A stretch of 64,000 nt of DNA from JANQSS01 sp965249735. GTDB taxonomy: Bacteria; Bacteroidota; Bacteroidia; Chitinophagales; Saprospiraceae. The DNA is taken from NCBI GenBank assembly GCA_965249735.1, contig CBDFMS010000024.1, forward strand, positions 1-64,000, read 5' to 3'. Positions within the stretch are counted from its first letter, which is position 1; the number at the start of each line of letters is the position of its first letter. A program made the position numbers and the translations under genes. The notes below the pieces were generated by a model, which saw only the letters and a program-made list of their open reading frames with translations, made no database searches and was not told where the DNA came from. This document shows, piece by piece, positions 35,206 through 44,333 of this stretch.

Positions 35206-36840
35206 TCAGCTTAAAAACAGATATAGCATTTGCACGTAAATGATCTTAACGATGAGCGCTATAGGAAGCATGAGGGTAAATCCAATCACCGGTAATTTGC
35301 TTTTGGATTGATCCATACTATAGTCCAATAAGGCCGGCTGATGAGAAGCCATGCCCATGAGTACGCTAAAAGGTATTTTAAATAATTTGTAACCGAGTAC
35401 AAGCGATACCGAAGCCGAAATGAAACTGATGGCGGCGCTTGACAATCCGATCCAAATGCTCGAAGGTTTACCAATGGTCGTAATAAATGTATGACCCGCA
35501 TTGATTCCGATGCCGGCAAGAAGAAGTGCAAGGCCAAATTGCTTGAACGTATCATTGACGCCGTGCGGTACCGTCCAGACCATAGAGCCTGTGCGTCGTA
35601 ATGAACCCAGGATCAGGGCGACCAACATAGGCCCTCCGGCATAACCTAAGCGAAAGTTGATGCCGCCCGGTAATTGAAAATTGATCATACCCACGAACAA
35701 ACCCAGGGCAAGTCCCAGTCCAAAAGTCAATAAGTTGACCTTGCCCAGCGATTCAAATGAATCCCCCAGTATTTTGGACAACTTGGGCATGTTTTCTTTT
35801 TTTGTAACGAAGCGAACCATATCGCCCAACTCAAGAATGGTTTTGGCCGATGGCAACAATTCCAGATCTCCACGCTGGATTCGGGTGATGATGGCAGAAA
35901 ACTGCTCATGAATATTGAGTGACGATATAGGCTGTCCCGCCACTTCGGGATTGGTAACAAAAAAACGTTTGGATGAATATTCACTCTGATCCCCGGAAAT
36001 ATCCTCATCCAATAATTCTCCCAAAACTTTGGCTACCTCATAAACATCCGGGCGACTCCCGGTCAAGATGACTTTATCCCCTGTTTTCAGTACCGTATCC
36101 CACGTGCTGAGTATGGTTTCATCTTTTCGCACAATACGCCCAAAAATGATGTGTTTACCGAGTGCTTGTCTTATATCGCGGATGGTTTTACCGGCCAACG
36201 CTACATCTCCAACAAGGATGCTGTTGTATACAATATCCTTTTTTACCGGGTATTTTCCCTGCAACTTCTGTTCGTCCTCATCAAAATCAATCCGAAGTAT
36301 TTTTTTGATGAAAATCAATGCAAGTAGCGTGCCTGCCACCCCTACAGGATAGGCGATAGAATAGGCCGCTACGGCATCGTCACTCTGCATGTTTTTAATC
36401 GACATACCATTTGCCGAGGAGTCGATGAGATCGATCAAACCGGCAAGAGCGGCTGTGTTGGTCGTTGCGCCTGCATAAAGTCCAGCTGTAGTTTGTGGAT
36501 CGAATAGACATAAATAATGGAGACCGGCAGCAATCGAAACGGTGACAGTCAGCATGAATAAGATCAACCCGATATCCCGGATACCATTTTGCTTGATACT
36601 ATTGAAAAAGGTTGGAGCAGATGAGAGTCCAATGGCATAGATGAAAATGGCCAGACCAAAGTAAATGACGAACTCAGGGATGTGCATTTCAGGGTTGAGC
36701 CCACCTAGAAACAAGCCCACAAAGAGAACAGCGGCCGTACTCAACTTAAATCCCCGCACCGATATCATACCGAAACCATAGCCGACTGCTATCGTAAAAA
36801 ACAGGAGTAAAAGCGGATTATCTATAAATGCCTGAATCAT
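35206..36840 (-). CDS. AspT/YidE-type transporter with two RCK_C domains
   Basis: A 544-residue inner membrane protein. About five membrane helices up to residue 180 precede two regulatory RCK_C (TrkA-C) domains at roughly 200-275 (ILVGDVALAGKTIRDI; GDKVILTGSRPDV) and 285-355 (NPEVAGQPISSLNI; GDMVRFVTKKENM). Another five or more helices follow. This layout is that of the aspartate:alanine exchanger and YbjL/YidE family, which move small anions. The motif ATTNTAAL in the first half and ASHQPALLDY in the second resemble the repeated transport signature. The substrate is unknown. A promoter -7 element lies at 36861-36868. Confidence 0.9.
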   Translation of the reverse strand: MIQAFIDNPLLLLFFTIAVGYGFGMISVRGFKLSTAAVLFVGLFLGGLNPEMHIPEFVIYFGLAIFIYAIGLSSAPTFFNSIKQNGIRDIGLILFMLTVTVSIAAGLHYLCLFDPQTTAGLYAGATTNTAALAGLIDLIDSSANGMSIKNMQSDDAVAAYSIAYPVGVAGTLLALIFIKKILRIDFDEDEQKLQGKYPVKKDIVYNSILVGDVALAGKTIRDIRQALGKHIIFGRIVRKDETILSTWDTVLKTGDKVILTGSRPDVYEVAKVLGELLDEDISGDQSEYSSKRFFVTNPEVAGQPISSLNIHEQFSAIITRIQRGDLELLPSAKTILELGDMVRFVTKKENMPKLSKILGDSFESLGKVNLLTFGLGLALGLFVGMINFQLPGGINFRLGYAGGPMLVALILGSLRRTGSMVWTVPHGVNDTFKQFGLALLLAGIGINAGHTFITTIGKPSSIWIGLSSAAISFISASVSLVLGYKLFKIPFSVLMGMASHQPALLDYSMDQSKSKLPVIGFTLMLPIALIVKIIYVQMLYLFLS

Positions 36841-36860
36841 GAATTCGAATTAACAAGGCG

Positions 36861-36868
36861 CAAAGGTA
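36861..36868 (-). promoter_or_regulatory. Promoter -7 element of the transporter gene
   Basis: Read on the reverse strand the bases are TACCTTTG, an exact TAnnTTTG. The predicted start is about 15 bases before the ATG at 36840, a short leader. Confidence 0.6.
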
Positions 36869-37019
36869 GAAGTTCAATTGAATTCAGTTAGAACAAGCGA
36901 CCTACAATTACGCTGCATGTCGAGTCCGATGCTGTCCGCAATACATCTATATTTAGCTATTCATCATCAAGACCATATCATTCAAACCCCTAAGGCTTGT
37001 TGAACGAGCCAATAAACAT

Positions 37020-37535
37020 ATGGCCATGAGATTAGAAACAGACCGATTGATATTGCGTGAATGGCAAGAGAAAAGCGATCTCAAGCCGATGATTGACTTC
37101 TACACAGACCCAAAAACGGCGAAATATGTAGGAGGGCCAAAACAACCTGAAGAAATTTGGCGGTTGATGGCCACCTATATCGGGCACTTTACATTGCGGG
37201 GATATGGTTATTGGGCACTCGAAGAAAAGCAGAGTCGGTCGTTTGCCGGGGCAGTTGGCCTTTGGCAGTCACCGGAATGGCCTGAACTTGAACTAGGATA
37301 TTGGATCTTACCTCATATGCAAGGGCGGGGATTTGCAACAGAAGCAAGCCTCCGTTGTCTGGAATTTGCATTTCATGAATTGAAAGTCGAAACCCTGGTC
37401 AGCTATATTGCTGAAGACAATTTATCGTCAAAAGCGGTGGCCAAAAAATTAGGAGCCTATTTTGATGGAACGGTAGAATTAGCCCATTACGGAATACATG
37501 AAGTGTATCGTTATCCCGGCGCTAAGCGTGATTAA
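37020..37535 (+). CDS. GNAT acetyltransferase, RimJ/RimL type
   Basis: A 171-residue N-acetyltransferase. The opening MRLETDRLILREW is the family start; ATG at 37026 is as likely as ATG at 37020. The acetyl-CoA loop is visible in YWILPHMQGRGFATEAS, with the Q-x-R-G-x-A signature, and YIAEDNLSSKAVAKKLGA is the C-terminal helix. Such enzymes acetylate ribosomal protein N-termini or small amines. The gene ends in a 4-base convergent overlap with the MscS gene. Confidence 0.93.
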   Translation: MAMRLETDRLILREWQEKSDLKPMIDFYTDPKTAKYVGGPKQPEEIWRLMATYIGHFTLRGYGYWALEEKQSRSFAGAVGLWQSPEWPELELGYWILPHMQGRGFATEASLRCLEFAFHELKVETLVSYIAEDNLSSKAVAKKLGAYFDGTVELAHYGIHEVYRYPGAKRD

Positions 37536-38356
37536 TTGTTTTCCTTCATCCAAACATCCCGTTGAGGGAAAGGAATTTCTACGCCATGCTCACGTAGTTT
37601 TTTAAATACTCTTTTCCGGGCATCACTCTTTACTTTTTCGATTAAAATAAACTCGCGAGAAAAGAAGTAAAGTTTAAAATCTACGGAAGATTCGCCGTAG
37701 GACATCAGTTGAACAGTAGGTGCCGGGGATTTGCGGATAGACGGCTGCTCATTGGCACATTCTAAGAGCAGGCGCTCGACCTCATCAATATCGGACTTAT
37801 ACGAGACCCCGACATCGATATCAAATCGTGCAGGTCGCTTATTGTGACTCCAATTGGTCACACTATTGCTGACGAGGATGGAATTAGGAATGATGATCAT
37901 GACGTCATCGCGGGTGATCACCTCTGTAGTTCGTAATCCGATGCGATGCACCGTCGCAAATAGACCGTTGACATCGAGCGCATCCCCAACACTCACTCCA
38001 CCTTCAAACAGTAAAATGATGCCGGACAGGAAGTCATTGAAAATCTGTTGAAGACCGAAACCAATGCCCACCAATAGGGCACCTGAGCCCACCATTAATC
38101 CGGTCAAACCAATACCAAGCCCTTTAAGAATGACTAGTAAGGCGAAAACGTAGATCAGGTATTTGATGATCTGAAAGACAGCTACCTGTCTGCCGCTATC
38201 CAAATGCTTTTGTTGAAAAAAGCGCCTTAATATCTTGTGAATGATCCAGACGACAACCCGCGCAATGATGATTGTGAGAATGAGCAACACAATCGAAAAA
38301 ACCGTGATCCTGAGTGATCCGTAGCTGAATATTTCCGTGTTCAAAAATGATTCCAT
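37532..38356 (-). CDS. MscS-family mechanosensitive channel
   Basis: A 274-residue channel. Three N-terminal membrane helices are seen (ITVFSIVLLILTIIIARVVV; IIKYLIYVFALLVILKGLGI), and the pore helix is rich in Gly and Ala (GLMVGSGALLVGIGFGLQQI), as in MscS. The beta domain follows with VGDALDVNGLFATVHRIGLR and IPNSILVSNSVTNWS. The C-terminal portal domain is present (SYKSDIDEVERLLLE). The protein releases solutes during hypo-osmotic shock. Length is normal. Its 3' end overlaps the convergent acetyltransferase gene by 4 bases. Confidence 0.95.
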   Translation of the reverse strand: MESFLNTEIFSYGSLRITVFSIVLLILTIIIARVVVWIIHKILRRFFQQKHLDSGRQVAVFQIIKYLIYVFALLVILKGLGIGLTGLMVGSGALLVGIGFGLQQIFNDFLSGIILLFEGGVSVGDALDVNGLFATVHRIGLRTTEVITRDDVMIIIPNSILVSNSVTNWSHNKRPARFDIDVGVSYKSDIDEVERLLLECANEQPSIRKSPAPTVQLMSYGESSVDFKLYFFSREFILIEKVKSDARKRVFKKLREHGVEIPFPQRDVWMKENN

Positions 38357-38526
38357 GTGGTCGGCTATCTTACAATTTCGCGTCTGCCTTGGATCGTGAA
38401 AATACGAAGCTTAACCAACTTGGACCATAAAATCACCTGACATATCATGTTCTGCCAATGAATTTATCCAAACACGTACTTTGTCTAATTTAGTCGATCT
38501 TTGATTTTTATATAAGAACATAAACT

Positions 38527-39051
38527 ATGGAAGAACAAGAACCAATTATAATTTCTCAGACCGTCGCCATTCTGGTAGACGGAAACAATATCGAAATCGG
38601 CTTGCAAACGCTTACCGGCGAGTCCAATGCATTGCTGGATTTTGATTCAATTATTCCCAAATTACTGGACAGCCGGGGCTTAAGTCGGTTGATCTATTTT
38701 CGTGAAGGCAAAAAAATTTCTTCAAAATTGGCAGATCGATTGCTGAGTCACTATCACGGCTCTGTCGTGCCATGTCACAAAAGTGCAGACATACCACTGA
38801 CGATAAATGCAACTCAAATCGCCCGAAAAGTAGACACCATCGTTATTCTTTCCGGTGATTCCGACTATATCGAATTGGTACGACACCTGAAAGGGGAAGG
38901 CGTACGCGTAGAGATCGCATCATTGGAGCATACGACCGCACAAATTCTAATTGATGAGTCCGACCACTTTACACCGATTACAGCGGAGGATTGTTATATC
39001 CTAAAACCGAGTAGGGGGAGAAAGCCGGGTCGTAAATCAAAATCCCGATAA
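38527..39051 (+). CDS. NYN-domain (LabA/DUF88-like) ribonuclease
   Basis: A 174-residue PIN-like protein. The acidic active-site positions are VDGNN (17-21), KSADIPLTINA and LSGDSDYIELV, the pattern of NYN/LabA nucleases thought to cut RNA. The C-terminal tail is strongly basic (RGRKPGRKSKSR) and may bind nucleic acid. The start ATG at 38527 has no good ribosome site. An imperfect promoter element (GATCTTTG) lies about 35 bases upstream. Single gene, no operon. Confidence 0.88.
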   Translation: MEEQEPIIISQTVAILVDGNNIEIGLQTLTGESNALLDFDSIIPKLLDSRGLSRLIYFREGKKISSKLADRLLSHYHGSVVPCHKSADIPLTINATQIARKVDTIVILSGDSDYIELVRHLKGEGVRVEIASLEHTTAQILIDESDHFTPITAEDCYILKPSRGRKPGRKSKSR

Positions 39052-39058
39052 AGGCTAG

Positions 39059-39547
39059 TTAACCCGCACTTTTGGCTCTTTTTAAATGGATCAACATTTC
39101 AATAATGAATACAAGGGCGATGATAAATTCGTCGTCTTCTCCTTCCTGAATGGCCAGGCCATACAGATCACGAACAGCTAATACTTTTCTCGAAATTTTG
39201 GCTATCTCGACACCATTTTTCATAATCGTAAACGCCCGGCGAAAATATTGTCCCTTGATTTCGTAATCCTCATCTTCAACAGTACTGATCGATAATTTTA
39301 TCTTAAAAAATTGTTTGGATTTAATCTCGGCATATACTTCGCCATAATAAATAATTTTAAAACTGATCAAAAAAGGAGAATAATTACGTTTGATCGTGAA
39401 TACCTCTTTCCCGTCTGCATCATACAATTTGACTGTTCTGATAAAGAAAGATCGACGGGCGCGGTAAATTATTTCGTCGTCGTACCGTATCTCATATGTG
39501 CGAGAAAAGAAATGCTTGAGCGATATGGTGTATATATTAAAATCCAC
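39059..39547 (-). CDS. LURP-one / YxjI-like protein
   Basis: A 162-residue beta-rich protein starting MDFNIYTISLKHFFSRTYEI. Its series of short strands alternating with charged turns (EIIYRARRSFFIRTVKLYD; EVYAEIKSKQFFKIKLS), ending in a hydrophobic C-terminal helix (DDEFIIALVFIIEMLIHL), matches the LURP-one-related tubby-like fold. The C-terminal helix may touch the membrane, as in phospholipid scramblases. Its function in bacteria is unknown. It lies convergent to the NYN gene with a 7-base gap. Confidence 0.8.
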   Translation of the reverse strand: MDFNIYTISLKHFFSRTYEIRYDDEIIYRARRSFFIRTVKLYDADGKEVFTIKRNYSPFLISFKIIYYGEVYAEIKSKQFFKIKLSISTVEDEDYEIKGQYFRRAFTIMKNGVEIAKISRKVLAVRDLYGLAIQEGEDDEFIIALVFIIEMLIHLKRAKSAG

Positions 39548-39589
39548 TTGATTGGAAAACTCCGGACGCTATGTAAAAGTAAGAAACTT

Positions 39590-39629
39590 AAAAAAGAAAG
39601 GCACCCTGATTCAGGTGCCTTTCTTTTTT
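39590..39629. terminator. Bidirectional terminator
   Basis: AAAGAAAGGCACC and GGTGCCTTTCTTT pair around a short loop, with A-runs before and T-runs after. It lies just past the 3' end of the reverse-strand gene at 39642 and probably ends it. Confidence 0.85.
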
Positions 39630-39641
39630 ATTGACAAATGC

Positions 39642-40415
39642 CTACTGTTTTGGAGAATAGCTCAGATCACTTCGTATCCAGCCATTATACGTTCTAAATT
39701 CTGATGTTGCATTCATGATATCATCAATTAATGGACCATAGTCTTCTCCGAAGGCTTCGTGCGTCTTCGTTACAAGTTCTGCCATGTGTGCAGGGTCTTT
39801 GGCTGAAATAGCTACCAGGAAGTAATCGCCTAGGCCACCAAATCCTTTTCGATATACCCGGTAATGCATGGGCGAATTATGACTGGCGTGATACTCTTTT
39901 ACAGCCATCGCCGCTTTTGTGAGGGCTTTATAATTTGCCGGCGTAACATGATGCTCATAGTAGGTTCTATACGGCGTACCCTCCTGTGTTTGTGACATTC
40001 CTTCCGGCATGTAAGACAAATCATGATCCAGTGTGATCGTATAAGAGCCGTGTTTATCGTAACATTTATCCATACGATTGAAGAGGTCACCTAATTGGTC
40101 GCTGCCCATTTTTTCAGCCAGGGTTGAAAAATAACTTTTGTCCAGGTCGGCCATTTTGTCGATCGGGGTGACATAGAGATAACGGAAGCCCTCCGATTGA
40201 GCACATAAATATTTTACTTCCGGAATTTCATGCTTAGTCAATTCTGCGATTAACTCTTTGGCAATCGATTCGTATTCTTTGGCCATATTTGGCTTGACTA
40301 CGTCTTCGTGAACACTATACATTTGACTGCTAGCCTTTTTTTCCTGAGCGACACTTATACCCACTATAAGAAATAGCGAGATCAGTGTTAATAAAGATGC
40401 TTTTAATGCTTTCAT
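39642..40415 (-). CDS. Exported protein of unknown function
   Basis: The frame opens at 40451, but the Met at 40415 starts a signal peptide (MKALKASLLTLISLFLIVGI, then SVAQ). That start is preferred and gives 257 residues. The mature protein seems to contain two related halves (SVHEDVVKPNMAKEYESIAK and EHHVTPANYKALTKAAMAVK), which suggests tandem ferredoxin-like, NIPSNAP- or antibiotic-monooxygenase-like barrels. No catalytic residues can be named. A terminator follows. Confidence 0.75.
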   Translation of the reverse strand: MKALKASLLTLISLFLIVGISVAQEKKASSQMYSVHEDVVKPNMAKEYESIAKELIAELTKHEIPEVKYLCAQSEGFRYLYVTPIDKMADLDKSYFSTLAEKMGSDQLGDLFNRMDKCYDKHGSYTITLDHDLSYMPEGMSQTQEGTPYRTYYEHHVTPANYKALTKAAMAVKEYHASHNSPMHYRVYRKGFGGLGDYFLVAISAKDPAHMAELVTKTHEAFGEDYGPLIDDIMNATSEFRTYNGWIRSDLSYSPKQ

Positions 40416-40451
40416 TTGATTTATTTTAATGTTGAATAATTGTTTACTCAT

Positions 40452-40780
40452 TTATAATTTTAATCGTTCATCTCATCTTGGTCATTGCAAGAATCAATCT
40501 AATTACGATCAAACGTAGGGTGGGTTAGCATGGATTAACGAACACAAACCAATCACTATGATATTAAATTAATTTAAATATAGTGAAGGGCAAGAAGGGA
40601 AGCCTAAACTATCAAGGGCAAACAAATATAAGGTATTTTAAGAACATCTGAAAGAAGTAGCTGAGATGTTGATATAGAAAGTACGTATCCCGTCACCTGC
40701 CCCAAATCTCACAAAAAACATGTAAATTGAAAGCGAGAAGTTTGCTGCCGGAATAGATAATACCTAAAGAGGGACTTGCG
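40452..40780. other. Intergenic region, nothing recognised
   Basis: About 330 AT-rich bases between divergent genes; both promoters should lie here, but no clear TAnnTTTG element was found. Confidence 0.5.
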
Positions 40781-41053
40781 ATGAAAACAATAAAATATGC
40801 GACCTGGATTATGTTAGGAATGTACCTGGTTTTTGGAATCGTCCAACTTGTTACCCTTAATCGTTCGGGTCTCGATCCTGCCGGCATGGGGACGGCATCG
40901 GCATTTGTCTTCATTTTATTGGCCTACACGATAATCGTCGGACTCCTGAGTTTAATAAAGGCGAAATGGATGCAGATTACTGTCTTTTTTCTTTTACTTA
41001 TACCGATGCTCTTGTTTTTGATTGGCTTTGTAAAGCAAAATATGCTGTATTAA
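40781..41053 (+). CDS. Small membrane protein
   Basis: A 90-residue protein with three hydrophobic segments: TWIMLGMYLVFGIVQLV, SAFVFILLAYTIIVGLL and ITVFFLLLIPMLLFLIGF. They are linked by short polar turns. No family or motif is recognised. GAGGGACTTGCG lies before the ATG and could hold a weak ribosome site. It is convergent with the YfiT-like gene. Confidence 0.7.
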   Translation: MKTIKYATWIMLGMYLVFGIVQLVTLNRSGLDPAGMGTASAFVFILLAYTIIVGLLSLIKAKWMQITVFFLLLIPMLLFLIGFVKQNMLY

Positions 41054-41064
41054 TCACAAGTAAT

Positions 41065-41619
41065 TCAACGCATAGAAAAGTCATTCCTAAGCTGAAGGGC
41101 TTGTCGAACATGGGCGATATGATGATTCGAGTGCCAGGCATAATGGCCGATGACTTCAGCCATACTAAATTCTTTACCTGAATCAGGATGTATAAAACTA
41201 CGCTGAAGTTGTTCTGCTGATAAACTTCTTAATAAGCCCACGATTTTTGCGTGTAGATATTTGAGCAGATTTAATGTATTGGACAGATCATCGTCAAGTG
41301 CGTCGCTAAGTAAGGCCCATCGATCTTCAAAATATGGTCGGATCGTAGGTGTATCTTCTGTCAGCGCTAATTTAATTCGAATAAGGAAATTCATATGACT
41401 GTCGGCGCAATGATGAACGACTTGCTTTACTTTCCATCCATCGGGCCGATAAATAAAATTTAATTGTTCTGCAGTGAGATTGCTGGTTAAATCATGCATG
41501 GTGGTCGGGAATTCGGCTATTGTGTCAATCCACTGTTCTGTCAGTTGATCAGAGATGAGGGCCGGCTTGCGGTATGGCCCTATGGGATATTTGAGTTTAT
41601 GTAATTCTCTTGTTCGCAT
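41065..41619 (-). CDS. YfiT/BstA-like DinB-family metal-dependent protein
   Basis: A 184-residue four-helix-bundle protein. The N-terminal LKYPIGPYRKP is the signature of YfiT-type proteins. The metal ligands are HHCADSHMN near residues 68-76 and HYAWHSNHHIAHV near the C-terminus, giving the three-His site of the DinB superfamily. Related proteins transfer thiols such as bacillithiol to electrophiles, which fits a detoxification role. The exact substrate is not known. Single gene. Confidence 0.92.
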   Translation of the reverse strand: MRTRELHKLKYPIGPYRKPALISDQLTEQWIDTIAEFPTTMHDLTSNLTAEQLNFIYRPDGWKVKQVVHHCADSHMNFLIRIKLALTEDTPTIRPYFEDRWALLSDALDDDLSNTLNLLKYLHAKIVGLLRSLSAEQLQRSFIHPDSGKEFSMAEVIGHYAWHSNHHIAHVRQALQLRNDFSMR

Positions 41620-41914
41620 GATTTCGTATGTAAAGAATTAAACCGCAACTTGGTGTAATTGTTGCAGTTTCTTCATTATTTCTTATTGATATCATTGCCA
41701 GGACAATCTATGTGTATCCGAGATATTGCATTTATGATTAAAAAAGTTTACATTTAAAGAGAGAATAGGCCAAAGTAAAATAATTAATTGAGCATTGAAG
41801 TTACACGACCTCTTACTGATTAATGAGAATAGTCAAGAAAAGACAATCACCCTATCACCCATTAATTAATTGGTGCAAATTGTAAATCTCGTCACGTCAA
41901 AAAAAATCAAGAAA
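41620..41914. other. Intergenic region between divergent genes
   Basis: About 295 AT-rich bases. No gene; promoter elements are not clear. The reading frame of the following lipoprotein extends into it from 41870, but without a signal sequence. Confidence 0.45.
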
Positions 41915-42553
41915 ATGAAACAAGTAAAATGTATCAATTATTTTATAATATCCTTTTTGGCACTGTTCGTACTAGAAAGCTGTAGTATCTTTTCACCTGT
42001 ATTAGATCCTGGGGTTGGTGGTATCTTTCAAGATACGACCCAAGTACTAAGTTTAAGTGAGGAGAATATTGAAGACGATATCATGGCATACGTGTTGACT
42101 GATGACGCTATCCTCTATGTGGCACCTGCACATGAAAAAGAAGTCCAACAGGCACTTGGGGCTGAAATCAAAGATAATGTCTGGACATATAAAAATGATC
42201 TGGGTGTTGTACAGCATCGACCACGAAAAGACCTGGATGCTGATCAGTATTGGAATCAGGTCGCAACAATAAAATGGACGAAAATAAAAGGTTACCGATG
42301 TGAAGAAAAACCAAAAGGATTTTTTCTGCCTGTGCATGATGTCAGAAGTGACAGAAATAAGGCAAAGCTGGTTTATGAAACGCAAGCAAAGGGCAACTGG
42401 TGCATCTATAGAAAATATGACTATTGCAATCTCGTGTGGAAGGATACAAAAGGAACGTATATTAAGTTAAGAAATGGCAAAGTGCTAAAAAGAAATGGCA
42501 AGGTGGTGCGAATTCAGACTACAGTTAAATTGATGTCCTGTGTACGAAACTAA
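41915..42553 (+). CDS. Lipoprotein of unknown function
   Basis: The frame is open from 41870. The Met at 41915 starts a lipoprotein signal (MKQVKCINYFIISFLALFV, then LESC), so that start is chosen, giving 212 residues. The mature protein has a segment like a small beta barrel (WTYKNDLGVVQHRPRKDLD; YWNQVATIKWTKIKGYRCEE) and several Cys residues spaced through the second half. No family is recognised. It lies convergent to the methyltransferase gene with a 13-base gap. Confidence 0.72.
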   Translation: MKQVKCINYFIISFLALFVLESCSIFSPVLDPGVGGIFQDTTQVLSLSEENIEDDIMAYVLTDDAILYVAPAHEKEVQQALGAEIKDNVWTYKNDLGVVQHRPRKDLDADQYWNQVATIKWTKIKGYRCEEKPKGFFLPVHDVRSDRNKAKLVYETQAKGNWCIYRKYDYCNLVWKDTKGTYIKLRNGKVLKRNGKVVRIQTTVKLMSCVRN

Positions 42554-42566
42554 CTTCTAAATTTTT

Positions 42567-43193
42567 TTACTTATTATTTACGATTTTTTTTCCAATGAAC
42601 CGAATGACAGAGGCTTTCCCAATATGATATAGTCCTTCATCCAGTTGAATGACTTCTTCTTTAAGGACGATAGACTTAAAATCCGGAAAAAGCTGCTGGA
42701 TTTCGACGACGGTCAAAAGCATGTCAATATCTTTTGGTCCTCCGGCTGTTGGATTTTCTTTCTGAAACCGAATATGATTTTTACTAAAGACTTCCAGAAT
42801 AAGATGGCCGCCCGGCTTGAGTAATTTGGCTAAACGTTGATAATATTTAAATTTTTGATCAAGCGGAAAATGAACATAGATCAAAGCCATCACGTCAAAC
42901 GAATCCTGATCGAAATCCAGAGCACTCAATTCACCAACGATATAATTGATCTCCACATCGTGTCTATCAGCTAACTGCATGGCCTTCTTTTTCCCTTCAA
43001 CGCTTTGATCAAAGGCCGTGACTTCCAGCCCGTATTGAGCGGCCCCAACTGCATTTCTACCTTCGCCTTCAGCAGGCAGCAAGATGTTGCCGGAGGGACG
43101 AAGATGATTTAATGATTCAACAAAAAACACATTGGGTGATGTGCCGTAGACGTACTCCGGTTGTTGATATCGTTCGTCCCAAAAAGTTGTCAT
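42567..43193 (-). CDS. Class I SAM methyltransferase (TehB-like)
   Basis: A 208-residue methyltransferase. Start WDERYQQPEYVYGTSPN resembles TehB and thiopurine methyltransferases. Motif I is NILLPAEGEGRNAV, followed by VTAFDQSVEGKKKAM (motif II) and FDVMALIYVHFPLDQK (post-I). The SAM fold is complete. TehB-like enzymes methylate tellurite or other toxic oxyanions and thiols. The start overlaps the stop of the upstream membrane protein (ATGA), so both come from one mRNA. Confidence 0.9.
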   Translation of the reverse strand: MTTFWDERYQQPEYVYGTSPNVFFVESLNHLRPSGNILLPAEGEGRNAVGAAQYGLEVTAFDQSVEGKKKAMQLADRHDVEINYIVGELSALDFDQDSFDVMALIYVHFPLDQKFKYYQRLAKLLKPGGHLILEVFSKNHIRFQKENPTAGGPKDIDMLLTVVEIQQLFPDFKSIVLKEEVIQLDEGLYHIGKASVIRFIGKKIVNNK

Positions 43194-43993
43194 GGGGCGC
43201 TCACAGATTCAGTGAAGTCATTTTGAATGTTATGATGAGTGCCATAAATGGTAGCTGCTATAGCAACGACTATGGGCATGAAGATCGGACCGACCAGGGG
43301 AATAAATATTAACCCACTTGCCAGTACACCCAGGGCGGTGGACGCGCCGACGTGTTGCCGAATAATCAATTGACTTTCTTTTATAGGTTTTTCAAATTGC
43401 TCATTATAATTATCTAAAAAAGCAAATCCCAAAAAATAGGCATAAACAAAAAACATAACAAATGAAGTGAGATCTGAGACCCCAACGATGGACAGACAGA
43501 TATAAATGATTAAGTGTGCGATAGCAGCTTGTATAAAATTCCTAACCATCACGATGATCATGCGTTTTTCGGCCTCCACAAAATCTCGAAATGTGATATT
43601 GTTATCGCCATTTGTGAGAATTGAAAATGTTTTTACCGTAAAAGAGAAAATAATGACTTCCATAAAAATAATCAGTAAGTATTTTGACCCTCCGGTAAAT
43701 AGTGCGGATTTACCTTCTTCCTTTACACCCTTTGTCAATTCATCCATGTCAAGACCAAGGCCTGCTAGAGCCACATCTTCATTTACAACGTCAGCAACAA
43801 ACTGTCCGATATCCTTGAATAAGTAGTAGGTAAATAGAATGGATATAATGATAGAAAATGTTGCTACCCATTTATTATCCAGAATACCCCGCCACAGCTT
43901 GTTTTTGACAATAAAAGGCGTGGTCTCTTTCATGGCCTGAAAGCTATCCAAAACCTGGGGTACAAAATCCTTAAAGTTGAATTGCTTGAGCAT
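43190..43993 (-). CDS. Multi-pass membrane protein, unknown
   Basis: ATG at 43993 (MLKQFNFKDFVPQVLDSFQA) is preferred over the frame start at 44056, as nothing upstream looks native. It gives 267 residues with five or six hydrophobic segments, among them WVATFSIIISILFTYYLF and the Gly/Ala-rich stretch ALGVLASGLIFIPLVGPI. It resembles EI24-like or YckA-type membrane proteins but is not assigned. It is translationally coupled to the methyltransferase downstream. Confidence 0.75.
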   Translation of the reverse strand: MLKQFNFKDFVPQVLDSFQAMKETTPFIVKNKLWRGILDNKWVATFSIIISILFTYYLFKDIGQFVADVVNEDVALAGLGLDMDELTKGVKEEGKSALFTGGSKYLLIIFMEVIIFSFTVKTFSILTNGDNNITFRDFVEAEKRMIIVMVRNFIQAAIAHLIIYICLSIVGVSDLTSFVMFFVYAYFLGFAFLDNYNEQFEKPIKESQLIIRQHVGASTALGVLASGLIFIPLVGPIFMPIVVAIAATIYGTHHNIQNDFTESVSAP

Positions 43994-44079
43994 AATGGAG
44001 AAAAATCGGTTACCGAAAGATACAGAAAAATACAAGCAGGAGCCGGGGAAGTCCAATCATATCAAATTCCGGTTCCAGG

Positions 44080-44283
44080 TCAATCGCTGTCCACGATTTG
44101 CTTGACCCGACCAACTTCACCTGTTTCGAGCTGTACTTTTATACCATGAGGATGATTAGCGGACTTCGTTAGAATCCGGGAGATGAAGCCGGCTGTTAGA
44201 CTGCCATTTCGTTGATTTTCTTTTTCAACAATTTCGACTTGTTGTCCTACTTTGACATTGCTTCTTTTTCTACCGTCAGACAT
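44080..44283 (-). CDS. YwbE-family small protein
   Basis: A 67-residue KOW-like protein (GQQVEIVEKENQRNGSLTAG; ILTKSANHPHGIKVQLETGE; VGRVKQI) that matches the YwbE family along its whole length. The function is unknown. It lies between the membrane protein and the DEAD-box helicase on the same strand. Confidence 0.92.
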   Translation of the reverse strand: MSDGRKRSNVKVGQQVEIVEKENQRNGSLTAGFISRILTKSANHPHGIKVQLETGEVGRVKQIVDSD

Positions 44284-44333
44284 ATTCGAATCAATAATTT
44301 TTAATGACTAAAAAGAGTATATCCTTCTTTTTA